Positions 7,243 through 15,621 of a DNA stretch of 64,000 bases are shown here, piece by piece. Under the pieces are notes generated by a model. That model did not search any database. It saw only the letters and a list, made by a program, of their open reading frames with translations, and was not told the origin of the DNA. Origin of the DNA: Oscillospiraceae bacterium (GTDB taxonomy: Bacteria; Bacillota; Clostridia; Oscillospirales; Oscillospiraceae); NCBI GenBank assembly GCA_017482385.1, contig JAFUNI010000016.1, positions 351,100 through 415,099 on the forward strand. The letters run 5' to 3'. The position numbers were made by a program, and so were the translations under genes. Within the stretch, counting starts at the first letter, position 1. Each line of letters starts with the position of its first letter.

Positions 7243-7851
7243 GTGGAAGATATAGAACAGACCCCCCAAAAAGAGGAAAGTAAAAAAAGTAAAGCGCAAA
7301 AAACGGTTTTATCTTATCTGCATGACTTGGTATTTGGTCTTGTGGCAGTACTTTTGCTGTTTATGCTGGTTTTCCGTGTGATTGTTGTGTCCGGCCCGTC
7401 TATGAAAGAAACCCTTCAAAATGGTGACTGCATCGTTTTACTAAGCAGTGTGTTTTATAATGAGCCAAAATACGGTGATATTGTCGTTGTCAGCAAAAAA
7501 GCGTATAAAGATGGAGAACCCATTATCAAACGCGTGATTGCAACTGAAGGGCAGGAGGTCAATATTGACTTCTATAAGGGCATTGTTTCTGTGGACGGTG
7601 TTGAGTTGTATGAACCCTATGTAAATACTCCGACTAATGAATTTGAGGGTATTGAATTCCCTCAAATCGTCCCCACTGGTTGTGTTTTTGTGTTGGGTGA
7701 TAATAGAAATCTATCCAAGGACAGCCGTAGCCCTGAAATTGGAATGATCGATAAGCGCGAGATTTTGGGTAAGGCCTTGGTGATCGCATTACCAGGCCCC
7801 AATGAAGTTACCGGAAAGCGTGATTTTAAGCGAATTGGAGTACTGTGGTAA
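7243..7851 (+). CDS. lepB: Signal peptidase I
   Basis: This 202-residue type I signal peptidase removes signal peptides at the outer face of the membrane. It has a charged cytoplasmic N terminus, one membrane segment (about 30-48), the catalytic Ser in GPSMKETL (about 53-60), the catalytic Lys in IIKRVIA (about 95-101) and the conserved GDNR box (VLGDNRNLSKDSR). The GTG start at 7243 is preferred because the GGTGGAGG site is 8 bases before it. The stop overlaps the ATG of rbgA (TAATG). Confidence 0.93.
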   Translation: MEDIEQTPQKEESKKSKAQKTVLSYLHDLVFGLVAVLLLFMLVFRVIVVSGPSMKETLQNGDCIVLLSSVFYNEPKYGDIVVVSKKAYKDGEPIIKRVIATEGQEVNIDFYKGIVSVDGVELYEPYVNTPTNEFEGIEFPQIVPTGCVFVLGDNRNLSKDSRSPEIGMIDKREILGKALVIALPGPNEVTGKRDFKRIGVLW

Positions 7852-8720
7852 TGGAACAGGATAAAATGAATATTCAATGGTATCCCGGCCATATGACCAA
7901 AACCCGGCGGCAGATCGAAGCGGATCTGAAGCTCGTGGATGCGGTCTGTGAGATCGTGGATGCCCGAATCCCCATTTCCAGTCGTAATCCGGATATTGAT
8001 TCGATTTGTGGCAATAAACCCAGGATTATCGTTCTGAACAGGATGGATTTGGCGGATAACGAAGCAACTAAGAAATGGCTACAGTACTTCCGGAGCAAAG
8101 GAATGGCAGCTGTTTCCACCGATTGCAAGTCTAAGAAAGGCATTACTGCCTTCGAGCCTGCAGTGCGCTCTGTTTTGCAGGAAAAGATTGCACGGAACGC
8201 AGCAAAGGGAATGAATAAGCCCCTAAAAGTGATGATTGTTGGTATTCCCAATGTGGGTAAGTCCACCTTGATCAATCAAATATCCGGACGGAAAGGTGCA
8301 AAAGCTGAGAACCGTCCCGGCGTCACCCGTGGCAAACAGTGGGTAACTGTGAACCCCAGCTTGCTGCTTTTGGATACACCCGGCATTCTGTGGCCAAAGT
8401 TTGAAGACCCCAACGTGGGTATGATGCTGGCGTATACCGGCGCAGTGAAAGAGGGCGTTATCGATGTGGAAGAGCTGGCAGCCCGCCTGATGGAGCTGCT
8501 GTTGCGATTCTACCCCCATACCCTCAAGGAACGCTATAAGGTAGAAGTAGAGCAGGGGACTCCCGGCTATGTTTTACTGGAAGAAGCCGGCCGCAAGCGT
8601 GGTTATCTGCTTGCAAGAGGTGAGATCCATACCGAACGTATGGCAAAGGTGTTGTTGGACGAATACCGCTCCGGAAAATTAGGACACTTCACCTTGGAGA
8701 CTCCGGAGGATATGCAATGA
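7851..8720 (+). CDS. rbgA: Ribosome biogenesis GTPase RbgA (YlqF)
   Basis: The 289-residue protein has the circularly permuted GTPase order: G4 (LNRMDLAD) comes first, then G1 (GIPNVGKSTLIN, about 127-138) and G3 (DTPG). The N-terminal IQWYPGHMTKTRR is the RbgA signature. RbgA acts late in 50S subunit assembly. The start at 7851 overlaps the lepB stop; the GTG two codons upstream is unlikely. The end overlaps rnhB by 4 bases (ATGA). The order rplS-lepB-rbgA-rnhB is widely conserved in Bacillota. Confidence 0.95.
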   Translation: MEQDKMNIQWYPGHMTKTRRQIEADLKLVDAVCEIVDARIPISSRNPDIDSICGNKPRIIVLNRMDLADNEATKKWLQYFRSKGMAAVSTDCKSKKGITAFEPAVRSVLQEKIARNAAKGMNKPLKVMIVGIPNVGKSTLINQISGRKGAKAENRPGVTRGKQWVTVNPSLLLLDTPGILWPKFEDPNVGMMLAYTGAVKEGVIDVEELAARLMELLLRFYPHTLKERYKVEVEQGTPGYVLLEEAGRKRGYLLARGEIHTERMAKVLLDEYRSGKLGHFTLETPEDMQ

Positions 8721-9325
8721 CAGATATGTTTGAATTTGAAAAAAAGTATACAACTGAGGGTTATAAGCTGATTTGCGGTGTGGATGAGGCTGGCCGTGGT
8801 CCTTTGGCTGGCCCGGTTTGCGCCGCTGCAGTGATTCTGCCGGAGGATGTGGATATTCCCGGCCTCAATGACAGCAAAAAGCTCTCAGACAAGAAACGCC
8901 GGGAGCTGTTTCCTGTGATTTGCGAAAAGGCGCTTGCATACGGAATTGGTTTTGCGGATCACAAGGAGATCGATGAGATAAACATTCTCCAGGCAACATA
9001 TCTTGCTATGGAGCGTGCTATCGCAAACTTGACCGTTAAGCCGGATTTTGCCTTGATCGACGGCAACCGAGCTAAAGATTTTGGTATTCCTTTAGAAACG
9101 ATTGTTGGCGGTGACGGCCGCAGTGCCAGCATCGCAGCGGCATCTATCCTGGCAAAGGTTACCCGTGATGACTATATGCTCCAGGCCGAGAACGAATATC
9201 CCGGCTATGGCTTTGCAGTACATAAGGGTTATGGCACAAAAGCCCACTATGCTGCTTTGGCTGAAAAAGGCCCATGTCCAATCCACAGAATGACCTTTTT
9301 GAAGAAACTGTATGGGACGAAATAA
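8717..9325 (+). CDS. rnhB: Ribonuclease HII
   Basis: This 202-residue enzyme cuts RNA in RNA-DNA hybrids and at single ribonucleotides. The catalytic motif GVDEAGRGPLAGPV (about 21-34) is intact, and DGNR and the later AAASILAKVTRDD segment hold the remaining acidic residues. It overlaps rbgA by 4 bases and yraN by 14 bases, so it is translated within the same operon. Confidence 0.96.
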   Translation: MTDMFEFEKKYTTEGYKLICGVDEAGRGPLAGPVCAAAVILPEDVDIPGLNDSKKLSDKKRRELFPVICEKALAYGIGFADHKEIDEINILQATYLAMERAIANLTVKPDFALIDGNRAKDFGIPLETIVGGDGRSASIAAASILAKVTRDDYMLQAENEYPGYGFAVHKGYGTKAHYAALAEKGPCPIHRMTFLKKLYGTK

Positions 9326-9677
9326 TATTGTCGGAGCCTGGGGCGAATCCCTGGCAGCGGCTTATTTACAGAAGAAGAAATATAAGATTTTGGCATCCGG
9401 TTATCGGTGTCGCTTCGGCGAGATCGACTTGATCGTTGCTGATAAGAAAAATCTTGTATTTGTAGAGGTAAAACTGCGAAAAACCAACAGTTTTGCTGAT
9501 GCGAAGGACTTTGTGGATCATCACAAACAAAACCGGCTGCGCACAACAGCGGAATTATATTTATCGCAGAATCCTACTGAGCTGTTGACGCGTTTTGATG
9601 TGATCGAGATATACGCCCCTCAGGGGGTAGAAACAAAAAAACCGGAAATATATCATTTGGAGGATGCCTTTATATGA
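9312..9677 (+). CDS. yraN: UPF0102 nuclease-fold protein YraN
   Basis: The 121-residue protein shows the family core GESLAAAYLQKKKYKIL, then FGEIDLIVADKKNLVFVEVK, with the E-(x)n-D-(x)n-ExK pattern of the PD-(D/E)XK nuclease fold. The cellular role is not settled. It overlaps rnhB and the next gene by a few bases; rnhB-yraN is a common pair. Confidence 0.92.
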   Translation: MGRNNIVGAWGESLAAAYLQKKKYKILASGYRCRFGEIDLIVADKKNLVFVEVKLRKTNSFADAKDFVDHHKQNRLRTTAELYLSQNPTELLTRFDVIEIYAPQGVETKKPEIYHLEDAFI

Positions 9678-10627
9678 AGTTTCCTGTACTTGACCTGCAC
9701 TGCGATACGGCATTGCAACTGCTTGGAAAAAACCGTGATACCCTTGGCAGATTGGATACAAATGATTTACACATTGATTTGGAACGTGGCGCAACACTTC
9801 CCGGTTATGCCCAGTGCTTCGCGATCTTTACAACGCCTAATATGCGTCGACCGGAGGGCGTTTCTGTAATTGGAATGTTTGAGCGGGAGCTGGCTGCTAT
9901 CATGAGCCAGGTAGAAGAAAACCAAGATAAGATCCGCGTTGCCTATTCCGCTGAGGAAATTGAAGAAAACCGCAAGCAGGGTATTATGTCCGCTGTACTT
10001 ACAATTGAAGGCACTGCAGGTTTTGATTACAACTCGGAAATGCTCGAGGATCTGTACAATATTGGCTTTCGCATTACCACACTTAGTTGGAATGAACAGA
10101 ATCCTCTCACAGGTTCCTGCAAGACCGGTGGTGGGTTAACCGAGCAGGGTAGGGAATATGTCCGCCTGGCTCAGAAAGTGGGTATGGTGATCGATGTGAG
10201 CCATATCAGCGATGAAGGTTTTTGGGATATTATGGATATCACAGAAAAGCCTATTATTGCATCCCACTCCAATTCTCGCGCCCTGTGGGATATTCCCAGA
10301 AATTTGTCTGATGAGATGTATGCTGCGTTGTGTAAAACCGGTGGTACAACAGGTATCAATCTGTGCGCTGAATTTTTGGGCGAGAATGCAGATTTGGATA
10401 CGGTCTGTGATCATATCTTCCACTTTATGGACATTGCAGGTTCGGATAGGCATGTTTCTCTTGGCAGCGATATGGATGGCATCACCAATTTGCCTTCCGG
10501 CTTTGCCGGTGTGCAGGACTATCCGAAAATTGCTGACAGATTGCTGCAAAGAGGTTTGCCTGAAGAATCTGTTGAGAATATATTCTGGAATAATGCTGTG
10601 GGAGTGATAAAGAAATGCTCTATTTAA
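9674..10627 (+). CDS. Membrane dipeptidase family (M19) enzyme
   Basis: The 317-residue zinc peptidase starts with LDLHCDTALQLL (HxD metal ligands at about 9-11). EGTAGFD holds the bridging Glu, followed by DVSHISDEGFWDI and ASHSNSRAL with His ligands, and the C-terminal LGSDMDG. No signal peptide is seen, so it is likely cytoplasmic. M19 enzymes hydrolyse a range of dipeptides; the substrate here is unknown. It overlaps yraN by 4 bases and the next gene by 13 bases. Confidence 0.88.
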   Translation: MKFPVLDLHCDTALQLLGKNRDTLGRLDTNDLHIDLERGATLPGYAQCFAIFTTPNMRRPEGVSVIGMFERELAAIMSQVEENQDKIRVAYSAEEIEENRKQGIMSAVLTIEGTAGFDYNSEMLEDLYNIGFRITTLSWNEQNPLTGSCKTGGGLTEQGREYVRLAQKVGMVIDVSHISDEGFWDIMDITEKPIIASHSNSRALWDIPRNLSDEMYAALCKTGGTTGINLCAEFLGENADLDTVCDHIFHFMDIAGSDRHVSLGSDMDGITNLPSGFAGVQDYPKIADRLLQRGLPEESVENIFWNNAVGVIKKCSI

Positions 10628-11556
10628 GCACAAGAAATACAACCGACTGTTATACAGCCTACCGGGCGCTCAATGAAATGCAGGCTCCTGATGGCGGATT
10701 TTATGTGCCGTTTCGCCTGCATAAATTCACCGACAGTGAATTGCTTGCATTGCGTGCGAAAACACCCTGTGATGCGATTGCACAGATCCTCAACCTGTTC
10801 TTTGGCGTACAGCTTACAGGCTGGGATGTGGAGTGCGTTGTGGGGCGCAGTCCCGTCAAGCCGGAAACAGTTAATCAGCGCTTACTGTTTGCTGAATTTT
10901 GGCGTAATCCGGACGGTTCGTTGAAATATCTCATTTACAATCTCTATCGCAGAATTACTGCAAAGGATTTTTCTGTGTCTAAGCCTACCGGTTGGGCATA
11001 CATCGCAATTGAGATTGCTCTGCTGTTTGGTTTGTATGCTGCGGCAGAGAGTATACCGCCCCAGGGTTTGGATGTTGCTGTAGAAACCGGTGATTTTGCT
11101 GATGTTACAGCTATCGAGTACGCAAATCAAATGGGCTTACCGATCAATATGATGATTTGCGCTACCAACGAAAATAGTTCCGTATGGGATCTGTTCACAA
11201 AGGGTGATTACAACACGGCAACTCCCGTCGAACAGCCGAAATACTTAGAGTGTTTCCTGTTTGCTCGTTTGGGTAGGGATGCAGTACTGCGGTATTTGGA
11301 AACCAGTGAAAAGAAACGAATTTTCCGCGTTGGTGAGCAGGAACTGGAAACTTTGTGCGATAATGTATTTTGCTCTGTCGTTAGCGAAAATCGCGTAGAA
11401 TCCATTATTTCCGGAATGTATCGCGCTAACGGTTATGTAATTGACCCGTCTACTGCGGTAGCATATGGCGGTTTGCAGGATTATCGTGCAAACGGCGGTT
11501 TACACCGGGATACTTTGCTCCTTGCGAAACACCGCCCGGCATTGGAGAAGGAGTGA
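10615..11556 (+). CDS. Shortened threonine-synthase-like protein
   Basis: The 313-residue protein resembles threonine synthase at both ends. The N terminus YLSTRNTTDCYTAYRALN plus APDGGFYVP matches the ThrC start. The segment VAVETGDFADVTAIEYANQM followed by CATNENSSVWDLFTKGDYN matches the ThrC 'SGNFGN..AGYYAKKMGLP..ASNENNVL' region. The middle, which in ThrC has the ATSGDTG phosphate-binding loop, is missing, and the PLP-lysine segment (FKD in ThrC) is replaced by SLKY. ThrC is normally over 400 residues. It may be a non-catalytic or altered paralogue. Its place between a dipeptidase and a phosphoesterase gives no pathway hint. Confidence 0.6.
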   Translation: MLYLSTRNTTDCYTAYRALNEMQAPDGGFYVPFRLHKFTDSELLALRAKTPCDAIAQILNLFFGVQLTGWDVECVVGRSPVKPETVNQRLLFAEFWRNPDGSLKYLIYNLYRRITAKDFSVSKPTGWAYIAIEIALLFGLYAAAESIPPQGLDVAVETGDFADVTAIEYANQMGLPINMMICATNENSSVWDLFTKGDYNTATPVEQPKYLECFLFARLGRDAVLRYLETSEKKRIFRVGEQELETLCDNVFCSVVSENRVESIISGMYRANGYVIDPSTAVAYGGLQDYRANGGLHRDTLLLAKHRPALEKE

Positions 11557-11560
11557 CACG

Positions 11561-12250
11561 ATGGCGCTGTACGCGATCGGAGATTTGCACCTTTGTCTTG
11601 GTGCGCCGAAACCTATGGATGTATTCGGCGGCAACTGGGTTGGTTATATGGATAAGCTGAAAGAAGGCTTGTCGGTGATCGGCCCGGAGGATACTACAGT
11701 TTTACTGGGTGATTTGTCTTGGGCGCTGGATTTGGCATCTGCCCGTGAAGATTTTGCCTGGATCAACCAAATCCCCGGCAGAAAAATTATTCTAAAAGGC
11801 AATCACGATTATTGGTGGAGTACCGCTTCTAAATTCTATAAGTTTTGCGAAGAAAACAATTTTTCTGATCAGTGGATCCTTAATAACAACCACTACGAGT
11901 ACAATGGTTGGGCGATATGCGGGACACGCGGTTGGTTCTTTGAAGAAGAACGGGGCAGTGACCACGATGAAAAGGTTTTTAAACGGGAATTGATTCGTTT
12001 GGAAACATCTCTGAAATCAGCAGGTGACCTGCCCAAAATCGTCTTTTTACATTATCCACCCTTATACAAAGGCTATCGCTGTGAAGAAATCATTGAATTA
12101 CTGAATCGCTATGAAGTAAGGCAGTGCTTTTACGGACATCTCCATGGCGCAAGTCACGGTTTGGCCCTGGAAGGTCAGTGGGACGGGGTGGAATATCGCC
12201 TTGTTGCGGCTGACAAACTGAATTTTCAGCCATATCAAGTTCTTTTCTAA
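11561..12250 (+). CDS. Calcineurin-like metallophosphoesterase
   Basis: The 229-residue protein carries the family motifs in order: GDLHLC (about 7), LLGDLSWALD (about 47), LKGNHDYWW (about 75), HYPP and GHLHG near the C terminus. These bind the two metals. Its substrate is unknown. The ATG at 11561 has a GGAGAAGGAG site, and longer upstream readings overlap the previous gene and lack one. It is the last gene of the run that begins at rplS or lepB. Confidence 0.88.
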   Translation: MALYAIGDLHLCLGAPKPMDVFGGNWVGYMDKLKEGLSVIGPEDTTVLLGDLSWALDLASAREDFAWINQIPGRKIILKGNHDYWWSTASKFYKFCEENNFSDQWILNNNHYEYNGWAICGTRGWFFEEERGSDHDEKVFKRELIRLETSLKSAGDLPKIVFLHYPPLYKGYRCEEIIELLNRYEVRQCFYGHLHGASHGLALEGQWDGVEYRLVAADKLNFQPYQVLF

Positions 12251-12270
12251 AATATTTTTCAGAAAAGTGT

Positions 12271-12299
12271 GGACATTTGGTGCAATATCTGCTAAAATA
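12271..12299 (+). promoter_or_regulatory. Promoter of tig
   Basis: TGGACA (12271-12276) and TAAAAT (12294-12299) are spaced by 17 bases, with an extended -10 TG at 12291-12292. Confidence 0.65.
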
Positions 12300-12361
12300 A
12301 CTCGGATAAAAAATACATATTGACGGCTGTGTAACAGCCCGAAAATTTGGAGGAAAAAAAT

Positions 12362-13663
12362 ATGAATATCAAGAGCAACGAAAGAAACGGCAATCAGACT
12401 ACCATCGTGGTCGAAATCGATAAGGAGCTGATGGAGTCCGGTGTTCAGAAGGCATATCTGAAGGCCCGCAAGAACATTATGATCCCCGGCTTCCGTAAGG
12501 GCAAGGCCCCCAGAAAGATGATCGAGTCTCTGTACGGCGCCCACGTCTTCTACGAAGATGGTTTGGAAGAGATTTTCCCCGAGGTGTATGAGTATGCTGT
12601 TGTAAAGCAGGAAGTGAAGGCCGTTGGCCGTCCCAGCCTGACCGATATGGACATTGCCGAAGACGGTACTGTTACCATCACTCTGACCACTGAGGTTTAC
12701 CCCGAGGTTACCCTGGGCGATTACAAGGGTCTGGAAGTTGAGAAGGCTGAAGCTACCGTTACTGACGAGCAGGTACAGGCTGAACTGGACCGTATGGCTC
12801 AGAATGTTGCTTCTACTGAGACCGTTGAACGCGCTGCTGAGATGGGCGATACCGCCAACATCGACTTTGAAGGCTTCGACAATGGCGTTGCATTTGATGG
12901 CGGCAAGGGCGAGAACTTTGACCTGAAGCTGGGCTCCGGTTCCTTCGTTCCCGGTTTTGAAGAGCAGATCGTTGTTATGACCGCAGGTGAGGAGAAGGAC
13001 ATTGACATTACCTTCCCCGAGGATTATCATGCTGAGCTGGCCGGCAAGGCTGTTGTTTTCCACGTAAAGCTGAATAAGGTTACTGTGACCAATCTGCCCG
13101 CACAGGACGACGAGTTTGCTAAGGATGTTTCCGAGTTCTCCACCATCGACGAGCTGAAGGCTGACATTCGCGCAAAGGCTCTGGAGAATGCACAGAAGCA
13201 GATCGACAGCGCTTTTGAGCAGGCTTGCGTTGATAAGGCTGCCGAGAACACCACTGTTGATATGCCGAAGGCTCTGGTTGAGCAGGAGTTGGATACCCAG
13301 ATGGAGCGTTTTGCTTACCAGCTGCAGATGAGCGGCTACTCTGTTGAGCAGTATGCTAAGATGATGGGCGGAGACCTGTCCACCATGCGTAACGCTTTCC
13401 GTCCCGGTGCTGAGAAGCAGGCCAAGATCAATGTGACCCTGGCTAAGATCGTTGAGGAAGAGAAGATCACTGTTTCCGACGAGGAGATCGCTGCCGAGCT
13501 GGAGTCTATGGCTAAGCAGTACGAGATGGAAGTTGAGAAGATCAAGGATATGGTACCCGCTGAGGAGCTGAAGGCAAGCCTGGAGACCCGCAAGGCAGTG
13601 AAGGTTATTGTTGACGCTGCTGTTGCTGTTGCTCCCAAGGCAAAGGAAGAAACCAAGGAATAA
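12362..13663 (+). CDS. tig: Trigger factor
   Basis: The 433-residue chaperone and peptidyl-prolyl isomerase binds nascent chains at the ribosome exit. The ribosome-binding loop is GFRKGKAPRKMIE (about 43-55). The FKBP-like domain follows (GDTANIDFEGFDNGVAFDGG at about 161-180), then the helical C-terminal arms. The ATG at 12362 has GGAGG 8 bases upstream. Codons are strongly biased to the pattern of highly expressed genes, as in rplS. It is followed by clpP, clpX and lon, the usual order. Confidence 0.97.
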   Translation: MNIKSNERNGNQTTIVVEIDKELMESGVQKAYLKARKNIMIPGFRKGKAPRKMIESLYGAHVFYEDGLEEIFPEVYEYAVVKQEVKAVGRPSLTDMDIAEDGTVTITLTTEVYPEVTLGDYKGLEVEKAEATVTDEQVQAELDRMAQNVASTETVERAAEMGDTANIDFEGFDNGVAFDGGKGENFDLKLGSGSFVPGFEEQIVVMTAGEEKDIDITFPEDYHAELAGKAVVFHVKLNKVTVTNLPAQDDEFAKDVSEFSTIDELKADIRAKALENAQKQIDSAFEQACVDKAAENTTVDMPKALVEQELDTQMERFAYQLQMSGYSVEQYAKMMGGDLSTMRNAFRPGAEKQAKINVTLAKIVEEEKITVSDEEIAAELESMAKQYEMEVEKIKDMVPAEELKASLETRKAVKVIVDAAVAVAPKAKEETKE

Positions 13664-13715
13664 GTTTTCCATAAAATGGTTAGAATGTTTCAAACCCTGA
13701 AAGGAGACTGACCAT

Positions 13716-14297
13716 ATGAGCTTTATACCCTATGTAGTTGAACAGACCAGCCGCGGAGAACGGAGTTATGACATCTTCTCCCGGCTGCTCAACGACCGGA
13801 TTATCTTTCTGTCCGAGGAGGTCAATGACACCACGGCCAGCCTGATCGTGGCCCAGCTTCTGTATTTGGAGGCCCAGGACCCGGATAAGGATATCCAGTT
13901 TTATATCAACAGCCCCGGCGGCAGTGTCACTGCCGGTATGGCGATTTATGACACAATGCAGTACATTAAATGCGATGTAGCTACCATTTGCGTGGGTATG
14001 GCTGCATCTATGGGCGCATTTTTGCTGTCTGCCGGTACAAAGGGTAAGCGCATGGCGCTGCCCAACTCCGAAATTATGATCCATCAACCTTCTGCCGGTA
14101 CCCAGGGTCAAATCACTGATATGGCGATCCATATGAAGCGACTGGAGACCATCAAGGCAAGAATGAATCGGATTATGGCTGAGAACACCGGCAAGTCCGT
14201 TGAGGAAATAACAGAAGCCTGTGAGCGTGATAATTTTATGACCTCTGCGGAAGCCAAGGACTTTGGTCTTGTTGACAAGGTTCTTGATCGCCACTAA
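13716..14297 (+). CDS. clpP: ATP-dependent Clp protease proteolytic subunit
   Basis: The 193-residue serine protease subunit has the catalytic Ser in [11 protein letters not shown] (about 98), the catalytic His in EIMIHQPS (about 123) and the Asp at about 172. It forms the double heptamer that works with ClpX. AAAGGAG lies before the ATG. clpX starts 21 bases after its stop. Confidence 0.98.
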   Translation: MSFIPYVVEQTSRGERSYDIFSRLLNDRIIFLSEEVNDTTASLIVAQLLYLEAQDPDKDIQFYINSPGGSVTAGMAIYDTMQYIKCDVATICVGMAASMGAFLLSAGTKGKRMALPNSEIMIHQPSAGTQGQITDMAIHMKRLETIKARMNRIMAENTGKSVEEITEACERDNFMTSAEAKDFGLVDKVLDRH

Positions 14298-14318
14298 CGA
14301 GAAAGGCGGATCTGTTTT

Positions 14319-15563
14319 ATGTCTAAAACAGAAGAACAGATTTTAAGCTGTTCCTTTTGCGGAAAAAGTGAATCCCAGGCCCGGCTGATTGCCGGACCTG
14401 GCGTTTATATCTGCAGCGATTGTGTGCAGGCTTGCTGTGACCTGTTGCGCGAGGATGAAATGGCAGGGGAGACTCCTGAGAATCTTCCCACACCTGCGGA
14501 GATCAAAGCTTATATGGATGGCTATATCATTGGCCAGGATGAAGCGAAAGTCGCTCTTTCCGTTGCAGTATACAATCACTATAAGCGCATCTTTTTAGCT
14601 GCTGACACCGATGTAGAGCTTCAGAAGAGCAATATCCTGCTGATTGGTCCTACGGGTTCCGGCAAGACCCTCTTTGCCCAGACCCTGGCTAAGATCCTGG
14701 ATGTACCTTTCGCGATTGCTGATGCTACCACATTGACCGAGGCCGGTTATGTGGGTGACGATGTTGAAAATATTCTCGTGCGCTTGCTGCAGGCTGCTGA
14801 TTTTGACCTGGAGCGGGCAGAGCGGGGCATTATCTATATTGATGAGATGGATAAAATCGCCCGTAAGAGTGAGAACACTTCCATTACCCGGGATGTTTCC
14901 GGCGAAGGTGTGCAGCAAGCATTGCTGAAGATTCTGGAAGGTACAGTTGCCAACGTGCCGCCACAGGGTGGCCGTAAACACCCCCAACAGGAGACCATTC
15001 CTGTGGATACATCCAAGATCCTCTTTATCTGCGGCGGCGCATTTGACGGACTGGAAAAGATCATTGAATCTAGAACTGATAAATCCGCAATTGGATTTGA
15101 TGCACCTGTTGAGAGCAAGAAAAACCGCGATATCGGTAAGCTTTTTGCTCAAGTGCAGCCCCACGATCTTATCAAGTTTGGTATTATTCCCGAGCTTGTA
15201 GGTCGTATGCCTGTTGTCACCAGCTTGAATGATCTCAAGCAGGAGGATTTGGTTCGGATTCTGACTGAGCCCAAGAATGCGCTCACCAAGCAGTACCAGG
15301 CACTTCTTGCAATGGATAATGTTGAATTGCAGTTCCAGCCCAAAGCGCTGGAGGCTGTTGCGAAGAAGGCGGTTGAGCGGCAGATAGGTGCTCGCGGTCT
15401 GCGGGCTGTTATGGAAGAAACCATGACAAAAATTATGTATGTAATTCCCTCTGACCTCTCCATCCAAAAGGTAGTTATTACACCGGATGCGATAGACGGT
15501 AAAGAACCGAAGATTGTGCGGGATAAGGATAAGCCCCGCCAGAAACTCGGTATGGGAAAATAG
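14319..15563 (+). CDS. clpX: ATP-dependent Clp protease ATPase subunit
   Basis: The 414-residue unfoldase has the N-terminal zinc finger ([13 protein letters not shown], about 11-35), Walker [10 protein letters not shown] (about 110), Walker B IYIDEMDK, the SAIGFDAP loop that docks onto ClpP, and the sensor-2 segment [11 protein letters not shown]. It delivers substrates to the clpP product encoded just upstream. Confidence 0.98.
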   Translation: MSKTEEQILSCSFCGKSESQARLIAGPGVYICSDCVQACCDLLREDEMAGETPENLPTPAEIKAYMDGYIIGQDEAKVALSVAVYNHYKRIFLAADTDVELQKSNILLIGPTGSGKTLFAQTLAKILDVPFAIADATTLTEAGYVGDDVENILVRLLQAADFDLERAERGIIYIDEMDKIARKSENTSITRDVSGEGVQQALLKILEGTVANVPPQGGRKHPQQETIPVDTSKILFICGGAFDGLEKIIESRTDKSAIGFDAPVESKKNRDIGKLFAQVQPHDLIKFGIIPELVGRMPVVTSLNDLKQEDLVRILTEPKNALTKQYQALLAMDNVELQFQPKALEAVAKKAVERQIGARGLRAVMEETMTKIMYVIPSDLSIQKVVITPDAIDGKEPKIVRDKDKPRQKLGMGK

Positions 15564-15569
15564 TTTCAA

Positions 15570-15598
15570 GAGGGGTAGATTTGCTACCCCTTTTGTTT
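15570..15598 (+). terminator. Terminator or attenuator between clpX and lon
   Basis: An 8-bp stem AGGGGTAG/CTACCCCT with a 5-base loop is followed by TTTTGTTT. It may reduce read-through into lon. Confidence 0.6.
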
Positions 15599-15621
15599 AT
15601 ATCCGGAAAGGAAATGGATAT

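Noticed and set aside
12098-13693. Long open frame opposite tig
   Set aside because: Low-complexity Leu/Asn/His-rich translation caused by the strong codon bias of tig; no ribosome site and no domains.
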